In this document: positions 6,085-9,715 of the stretch, in pieces
How positions within the stretch are numbered: position 1 is the first letter of the stretch
How the letters are laid out: every line of letters starts with the position of its first letter
Assembly: GCA_035275845.1 (NCBI GenBank)
Contig: DATEMD010000141.1
Coordinates: 1-9,715, forward strand
Reading direction: 5' to 3'
Source: REEB95 sp035275845
GTDB lineage: Bacteria; Pseudomonadota; Alphaproteobacteria; ATCC43930; CGMCC-115725
DNA: 9,715 nt
Translations under genes and position numbers: made by a program
The notes under the pieces: generated by a model
Database searches by the model: none
Told to the model about the DNA's origin: nothing
Seen by the model: only the letters and a program-made list of their open reading frames with translations

Positions 6085-7494
6085 TCAGACGCTGTAATAC
6101 ATCTCGAACTCGATCGGATGCGGTGTGTGCTCGAATTTGTGCACTTCCTCCATCTTGAGATCGATGTAGGACTCGACGAAGTCCTTGGTGAACACGTCGC
6201 CTTTGAGCAGGAAGGCGTGGTCGGCCTTGAGGCTTTCGAGCGCCTCGCGCAACGAACCGCACACGGTCGGCACGCCCTTCAATTCTTCGGGCGGCAGGTC
6301 GTACAGGTTCTTGTCCATCGGCTGGCCCGGATTGATCTTGTTCTGCACGCCGTCGATACCGGCCATCAGCATCGCCGCGAAGCCGAGATACGGGTTGGCG
6401 GCCGGATCCGGGAAACGGACCTCGACGCGCTTCGCCTTCGGGCTCGCGACGATCGGAATACGGCACGACGCCGAACGGTTGCGCGCCGAGTAGGCGAGCA
6501 GCACCGGCGCTTCGAATCCCGGAATCAGCCGCTTGTAGCTGTTGGTCGTCGGATTGGTGAAGGCGTTGATCGCCTTGGCGTGCTTGATGATGCCGCCAAT
6601 GTAATGCAACGCGAAGTCCGACAGATCGGCGTAGCCCGAACCGGCGAAGAGCGGCTTGTCGCCTTTCCACACCGACTGGTGCGTGTGCATGCCCGAGCCG
6701 TTGTCGCCTTTGATCGGCTTCGGCATGAAGGTCGCCGTCTTGCCGTACTGGTTGGCGACCATGTGGATCACGTACTTGTAGATCTGCATCTGGTCGGCGG
6801 TCGTCACCAGTGTCGAGAATTCGAAGCCGAGCTCGTGCTGTGCCGGCGCCACCTCGTGGTGGTGCTTCTCCACCTTGAGGCCCATGTCCGCCATGGTCGA
6901 CAGCATTTCGGAACGCAGGTCGTACGTGCTGTCCACCGGCGCCACCGGGAAATAGCCGCCCTTGACCGGCGGGCGATGGCCGGTGTTGCCGTCGGGCAGC
7001 TTGCGGTCGCTGTAGTAGGGACCTTCCTCGCTGTCGACGACGTAGAACTGCGTCTCCATCGACGACTTGAAGCGCACGTCGTCGAACACGAAGAACTCGG
7101 CCTCGGGACCGAAGTATGCCGTGTCGCCGATGCCGGTCGAGGCGAGATACTTCTCGGCCTTCTTGGCGATCGAGCGCGGGCAGCGCGCATAGGGCTGGCC
7201 GGTCAGCGGCTCATGCGTATCGCAGAAGATCGCGATCGTCGTCTGCGCGCAGAACGGGTCGAGCACCGCGGTGCCGAAATCCGGCATCAGAAGCATGTCG
7301 CTCTCGTTGATCGCCTTCCAACCGGCGATCGACGAACCGTCGAACGCGATGCCGCCTTTGAGCAGGTCGTGGTTCACCGACTTGATGTGATAGGTCAGGT
7401 GCTGCCACTTGCCGCGCGGATCGGTAAAGCGGAAGTCGACGTATTTGGCGTCGTGCTCCTTGATCATTTCCATGATCTTTTTCGGATCGGACAT
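6085..7494 (-). CDS. glnA: glutamine synthetase, type I (GSI-beta)
   Basis: Makes glutamine from glutamate, ammonia and ATP in the cytoplasm as a dodecamer; the entry point for ammonia. The 469-residue length is exactly typical for GSI-beta. The N-terminal beta-Grasp domain has FDGSSIAGWK (51-60). The catalytic domain has GPEAEFFVFD (129-138), the ATP-binding KPIKGDNGSGMHTHQS (259-274) and NRSASCRIP (339-347). The adenylylation loop DKNLYDLPPEE (394-404) keeps Tyr398 (397 without the initiator Met), so GlnE control is expected. The start at ATG 7494 is supported by family length and a GGGAG Shine-Dalgarno ten bases upstream. It lies 116 bases downstream of glnB on the same strand, the usual alphaproteobacterial order, and is followed by a strong terminator. 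A full-length antisense open frame also exists but is a coding shadow. Confidence 0.98.
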   Translation of the reverse strand: MSDPKKIMEMIKEHDAKYVDFRFTDPRGKWQHLTYHIKSVNHDLLKGGIAFDGSSIAGWKAINESDMLLMPDFGTAVLDPFCAQTTIAIFCDTHEPLTGQPYARCPRSIAKKAEKYLASTGIGDTAYFGPEAEFFVFDDVRFKSSMETQFYVVDSEEGPYYSDRKLPDGNTGHRPPVKGGYFPVAPVDSTYDLRSEMLSTMADMGLKVEKHHHEVAPAQHELGFEFSTLVTTADQMQIYKYVIHMVANQYGKTATFMPKPIKGDNGSGMHTHQSVWKGDKPLFAGSGYADLSDFALHYIGGIIKHAKAINAFTNPTTNSYKRLIPGFEAPVLLAYSARNRSASCRIPIVASPKAKRVEVRFPDPAANPYLGFAAMLMAGIDGVQNKINPGQPMDKNLYDLPPEELKGVPTVCGSLREALESLKADHAFLLKGDVFTKDFVESYIDLKMEEVHKFEHTPHPIEFEMYYSV

Positions 7495-7532
7495 CGGATT
7501 CAGTCTCCCGTTCGTGATGGTTTGTTCTAATG

Positions 7533-7548
7533 GCTGGTTCCGGCCAGC
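7533..7548. repeat. short inverted repeat in the glnB-glnA gap
   Basis: GCTGG (7533-7537) and CCAGC (7544-7548) form a 5-bp hairpin with a six-base loop, 38 bases upstream of glnA. It may be a weak attenuating or processing hairpin in the glnB-glnA transcript, or chance. No sigma-54 site with the correct GG-N10-GC spacing was seen in this 116-base gap, so glnA seems to depend on the glnB promoter or on a promoter I cannot recognise. Confidence 0.25.
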
Positions 7549-7610
7549 AGGGCCGCGAAAGGCGTCAACCTAGCGGGCCCTGGGCCGTAAATCGATGGGT
7601 TTGCGGCGGC

Positions 7611-7949
7611 TCAGATCGCGTCTTTGCCCTTTTCGCCGGTGCGGATGCGGATCGCCTCTTCGATGGCGGTGACGAAGATCTTGCCGTCGCCGATGCGGCC
7701 GGTATGGGCGGCGTGCTGGATCGCCTCGATGGCGCGCGGCACCAGGGGATCGTCCATCACCACCTCGATCTTCACCTTGGGCAGGAAGTCGACGACGTAC
7801 TCGGCGCCGCGATAAAGCTCGGTATGGCCCTTCTGCCGGCCGAAGCCTTTGGCCTCGGTCACGGTGATGCCCTGGATGCCGACCTCGTGCAGCGCTTCCT
7901 TCACCTCATCGAGCTTGAAGGGTTTGATGATTGCTTCGACCTTCTTCAC
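7611..7949 (-). CDS. glnB: nitrogen regulatory protein P-II
   Basis: PII trimers sense 2-oxoglutarate, ATP/ADP and, through uridylylation by GlnD, glutamine. They control GlnE adenylylation of GlnA and the NtrB/NtrC system. The product is 112 residues, the standard length. It starts with KKVEAIIKPFKLDEVKEAL (2-20), the usual PII strand and helix. The T-loop GHTELYRGAEYVVDF (41-55) contains the uridylylation Tyr51, and TGRIGDGKIFV near residue 83 is the second PII signature. The start codon is GTG at 7949, fixed by the family N-terminus and by AGGGGG six bases upstream; the open frame continues upstream but not as PII sequence. Co-location with glnA points to GlnB rather than GlnK, which usually sits beside amtB. 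A sigma-54 promoter candidate lies about 75 bases upstream. Confidence 0.97.
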   Translation of the reverse strand: MKKVEAIIKPFKLDEVKEALHEVGIQGITVTEAKGFGRQKGHTELYRGAEYVVDFLPKVKIEVVMDDPLVPRAIEAIQHAAHTGRIGDGKIFVTAIEEAIRIRTGEKGKDAI

Positions 7950-8025
7950 GGGATACCCCCTCTGTTGCCGTCTGCGCAAAACCGGCGTCCGCGCGGCCGC
8001 CGATTCACTCCTCGCCGCGTATAAA

Positions 8026-8040
8026 GCATGAGGCGTGCCA
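8026..8040 (-). promoter_or_regulatory. sigma-54 (RpoN) -24/-12 promoter candidate for glnB
   Basis: On the minus strand TGGCACG-CCTC-ATGC matches the sigma-54 consensus TGGCACG-N4-TTGC with one mismatch and has the invariant GG-N10-GC spacing. Transcription would start near 8014, leaving a leader of about 65 bases before the GTG of glnB. RpoN/NtrC control of glnB is well established in several alphaproteobacteria, which makes the position meaningful. Confidence 0.75.
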
Positions 8041-8046
8041 CAGTTC

Positions 8047-8065
8047 GCCATGCCGGCTCCATGGC
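8047..8065. promoter_or_regulatory. perfect dyad upstream of the glnB promoter
   Basis: GCCATG (8047-8052), seven bases, CATGGC (8060-8065). It lies six bases upstream of the -24 element. It does not match the NtrC consensus (GCAC ... GTGC), and NtrC sites normally lie further from the promoter, so it may be an operator for another regulator or a chance repeat. Confidence 0.35.
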
Positions 8066-8082
8066 AAACGCTGCGGCAATCC

Positions 8083-8091
8083 TGTGGATAA
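8083..8091 (-). promoter_or_regulatory. perfect DnaA-box 9-mer
   Basis: The minus strand reads TTATCCACA, identical to the high-affinity E. coli DnaA box. It lies in the 178-base gap between the aminotransferase and glnB, 42 bases upstream of the sigma-54 candidate. No second box was seen nearby, so this is not an origin. It could be a DnaA-responsive or titration site, or coincidence. Confidence 0.4.
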
Positions 8092-8127
8092 GAACAACAA
8101 GACCAAAAAATAGGCAAGAGTGCACGA

Positions 8128-9333
8128 TTAGCGGGCAGACGCGCGCCGATTGTCCTGCCGTGCCAGCCACGCGCCAAGCCGCGTCATCGCTTCTTCGATC
8201 GCGTCGCGGCTGGCGGCATAAGAGAAGCGCACGAAGCCTTCGCCGAAGGCGCCAAAGCTGGTGCCGGCGACCGTCGCAATGCCGGCTTCGTCGAGCAGGC
8301 GACGTTCGATTTCGCGCGCGCCCATGCCGGTGCCGCTGATGTTCGGGAATGCGTAGAACGCGCCACCCGGCGTGGCGCAGCGCAATCCCGGCAGCCGGTT
8401 GAGCGCGGCGACGATCACCTGGCGGCGTTCGGCGAAAGCACGGACCATCGCATCCACCTCGGTCCGTGGTCCGGTAAGTGCCGCAAGGCCTGCATACTGC
8501 GCCGCCGCATTGACGCAGGAATAGGAATTGATCGCCAGGCGCTCGGCCGCGCCGAACAGCGCCGCCGGCCACACGCCATAGCCGAGCCGCCAGCCGGTCA
8601 TCGCATACGTCTTGCTCCAGCCATCGAGCAGGATGACGCGGTCGGCGATCGACGGATAAGCGAGCAAGCTGACATGACGCGCGCCGTCGTAGAGAATCTC
8701 GCCGTAGATCTCGTCGCTCAACACCGCGACTTTGGGAAAGCGCTCGAGTCCGGCGACCAGCTTGTCGATCTCCGTTTTGGGCACGACGCCGCCGGTCGGG
8801 TTGGCGGGGCTGTTGATGATGATAAGGCGCGAGCGTTCCGTCAGCTTGGCGAGCACTTCGTCGGCGCTGAACGAGAAGCCTTTCGATTCATGCAAATCGA
8901 TCGGCACCGGCGTTGCGCCGGAAAAGCGGATGACGCTTTCGTAAATCGGAAAGCCAGGATTGGGATACAAAATCTCGGCACCGGCTTCGCCGAACATCAT
9001 GATGGCGAAGAACATCGTCACCTTGCCGCCCGGCACCACCAGCACGCGGTCAGGCGGCACGTTGACTCCGTGGCGCCGGTGCAGATCGGCGGCCACCGCT
9101 TCGCGCAGCTTAGGAATGCCGTTTGCTGGCGTATAGCCGTGATGGCCATCGGCGAGCGCCTTGCGGCCGGCTTCGACGATGTGCGGCGGCGTCGGAAAAT
9201 CGGGCTGGCCGATGCCGAGATTGATGACGCTGCGTCCTTGCGCCTCGAGCGCCTTGGCGCGAGCCAGCACCTCGAACGCGCTCTCGGTGCCCAGGCGCGA
9301 CATGCGCCGCGCCATGACGAGGGATGTGGTCAT
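8128..9333 (-). CDS. PLP-dependent class I/II aminotransferase (aspartate aminotransferase-like)
   Basis: Transfers amino groups between an amino acid and a 2-oxoacid in the cytoplasm; fold type I. The product is 401 residues. It shows LGIGQPDFPTP (39-49), GYTPANGIPKLR (66-77), NSPANPTGG (174-182) with Asn178, SDEIYGEILYDG (206-217) with Asp207 and Tyr210 for the PLP ring, and DGWSKTYAMTGWRLGY (237-252). In the last motif Lys241 should form the Schiff base and Arg249 contacts the phosphate. VRFSYA near 375 carries the Arg that binds the substrate carboxylate. The donor specificity (aspartate, aromatic, alanine or other) cannot be fixed. ATG 9333 has AGGA seven bases upstream and gives the normal length; ATG 9315 is an alternative. 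The gene follows tRNA-His and precedes glnB on the same strand with no clear terminator, so read-through into glnB is possible. Confidence 0.92.
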   Translation of the reverse strand: MTTSLVMARRMSRLGTESAFEVLARAKALEAQGRSVINLGIGQPDFPTPPHIVEAGRKALADGHHGYTPANGIPKLREAVAADLHRRHGVNVPPDRVLVVPGGKVTMFFAIMMFGEAGAEILYPNPGFPIYESVIRFSGATPVPIDLHESKGFSFSADEVLAKLTERSRLIIINSPANPTGGVVPKTEIDKLVAGLERFPKVAVLSDEIYGEILYDGARHVSLLAYPSIADRVILLDGWSKTYAMTGWRLGYGVWPAALFGAAERLAINSYSCVNAAAQYAGLAALTGPRTEVDAMVRAFAERRQVIVAALNRLPGLRCATPGGAFYAFPNISGTGMGAREIERRLLDEAGIATVAGTSFGAFGEGFVRFSYAASRDAIEEAMTRLGAWLARQDNRRASAR

Positions 9334-9370
9334 CGTGTCATCCTAGCGCGGTCGTACGCGCGCCGACCAT

Positions 9371-9385
9371 GCGCATGCCATGCGC
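9371..9385. repeat. short dyad upstream of the aminotransferase
   Basis: GCGCAT (9371-9376), three bases, ATGCGC (9380-9385), 37 bases before the aminotransferase start, with a further copy of GCGCATGA nearby. It may be a hairpin between tRNA-His and the aminotransferase transcript, or an operator. It has no T tract and is not a terminator. Confidence 0.25.
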
Positions 9386-9433
9386 CAGACCCGCGCATGA
9401 GGCGGATGCGGAAGCGGCAGAAGCGCGGGAAAA

Positions 9434-9510
9434 TGGGGCGAGTGACCGGATTCGAACCGGCGACATCCAGAATCACAATCTGGCGCTCTAACCAACTGAG
9501 CTACACCCGC
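9434..9510 (-). tRNA. tRNA-His (anticodon GTG)
   Basis: A complete cloverleaf. The acceptor stem GCGGGTG pairs with CACTCGC with one G-U. The D arm is GCTC-loop-GAGC. The anticodon stem CCAGA/TCTGG holds the loop TTGTGAT with GTG at 9476-9474. The variable loop is five bases, and the T arm GCCGG/CCGGT holds TTCGAAT. The base before the acceptor, at 9511, is G, the encoded G(-1). The discriminator is C73 (9437), and CCA (9436-9434) is encoded. G(-1) and C73 are the general bacterial identity elements for HisRS. The gene is divergent from the epimerase gene and 100 bases upstream of the aminotransferase. Confidence 0.97.
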
Positions 9511-9574
9511 CACACCACTGCGGTCCTAGCGCGAAGGCCTTCGAAACGTCAAGTTAGAGTATCCTCTCAAAGTC

Positions 9575-9715
9575 ATGAATCCGACCGATCACGCGTTGTT
9601 GACTCCGGCCGAAATGGCGGCGGCCGACCGGGCCGCCGTCGCCGGGGGCGTCGCCGGCGCCATCCTGATGGAGGCGGCGGGCCGCGCCGTGGCCGAAGCG
9701 GCGATGCGGCGGTGG
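9575..9715 (+). CDS. nnr: NAD(P)H-hydrate epimerase (YjeF_N domain), N-terminal fragment cut by window edge
   Basis: Repairs damaged NAD(P)H hydrates by epimerising R and S forms; in many bacteria it is fused to the ADP-dependent dehydratase domain, which would lie beyond the edge. The 47 visible residues include LLTPAEMAAADR (8-19) and ILMEAAGRAVA (30-40), the first two family motifs (the pattern T..EM...D and LM..AG). The frame stays open to the last base. Start ATG 9575 gives the normal distance to the first motif, but no clear Shine-Dalgarno precedes it. It diverges from tRNA-His across 64 bases. Alphaproteobacteria often keep this gene next to glnB-glnA, which fits the neighbourhood. Confidence 0.85.
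   Translation, partial: MNPTDHALLTPAEMAAADRAAVAGGVAGAILMEAAGRAVAEAAMRRW

Noticed and set aside
6118..7530. 470-codon open frame antisense to the whole of glnA
   Set aside because: glnA is certain by length and motifs. High G/C at third codon positions removes stops in the opposite frame, and the translated antisense product is Arg/His/Val-rich and has no recognisable domain.
7495..7610. A second sigma-54 promoter between glnB and glnA
   Set aside because: The nearest GG and GC pair is spaced by nine rather than ten bases and lies within the small hairpin.
8102..8118. Run of six T on the minus strand after the aminotransferase stop, as a possible terminator
   Set aside because: There is no GC-rich hairpin directly upstream of the T run, only a GTGCAC palindrome, so it does not meet the pattern of a rho-independent terminator.

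Overview
The window looks like a chromosomal segment of a GC-rich alphaproteobacterium. The glnB-glnA pair, the ParE (topoisomerase IV B) sequence, the CsbD-like stress protein, the OFA-type transporter and the high G/C third codon positions all fit that class. One RNA feature narrows it. The tRNA-His encodes the extra 5' G(-1) and discriminator C73, the general bacterial form. Rhizobiales, Rhodobacterales and Caulobacterales are reported to have lost it, so a Rhodospirillales-like or other earlier-branching lineage is more likely. This placement is an inference.

Layout. Positions 1-1515 (minus strand) hold the first 505 codons of parE, cut by the window edge. Divergent from it, on the plus strand, are a YciA-type acyl-CoA thioesterase (1635-2033) and a small CsbD-family stress protein (2112-2327), closed by a strong rho-independent terminator (2355-2381). 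Everything from 2394 to 9510 is then on the minus strand. In transcription order it is: tRNA-His, a class I PLP aminotransferase, glnB (PII), glnA (glutamine synthetase) with its terminator, an OFA-family MFS transporter, an acetamidase/formamidase-family hydrolase, a Dph6-like ATP pyrophosphatase, and possibly a 62-residue proline-rich microprotein. At the right edge the first 47 codons of an NAD(P)H-hydrate epimerase (YjeF_N) start on the plus strand.

How the parts may work together. glnB-glnA is the ammonia-assimilation core. Upstream of glnB lies a good sigma-54 (-24/-12) promoter candidate, flanked by a perfect dyad and, further up, a perfect DnaA-box 9-mer. GlnA keeps the adenylylation Tyr398 and GlnB the uridylylation Tyr51, so the usual nitrogen-signalling cascade should act on both. 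Beyond the glnA terminator is a probable three-gene operon: an OFA-type carboxylate transporter, a hydrolase family that releases ammonia and a carboxylate from amides, and an ATP-dependent amidation-like enzyme whose start codon overlaps the amidase stop codon (ATGA). I read this as an uncharacterised amide or carboxylate module whose ammonia could feed the neighbouring GlnA. It is the most interesting part of the window. The transporter has Gln where the oxalate/formate antiporter OxlT has its substrate-binding Lys, so its substrate is probably not oxalate.

No mobile elements, CRISPR arrays, phage genes or rRNA genes were seen. No gap between genes exceeds about 180 bases.
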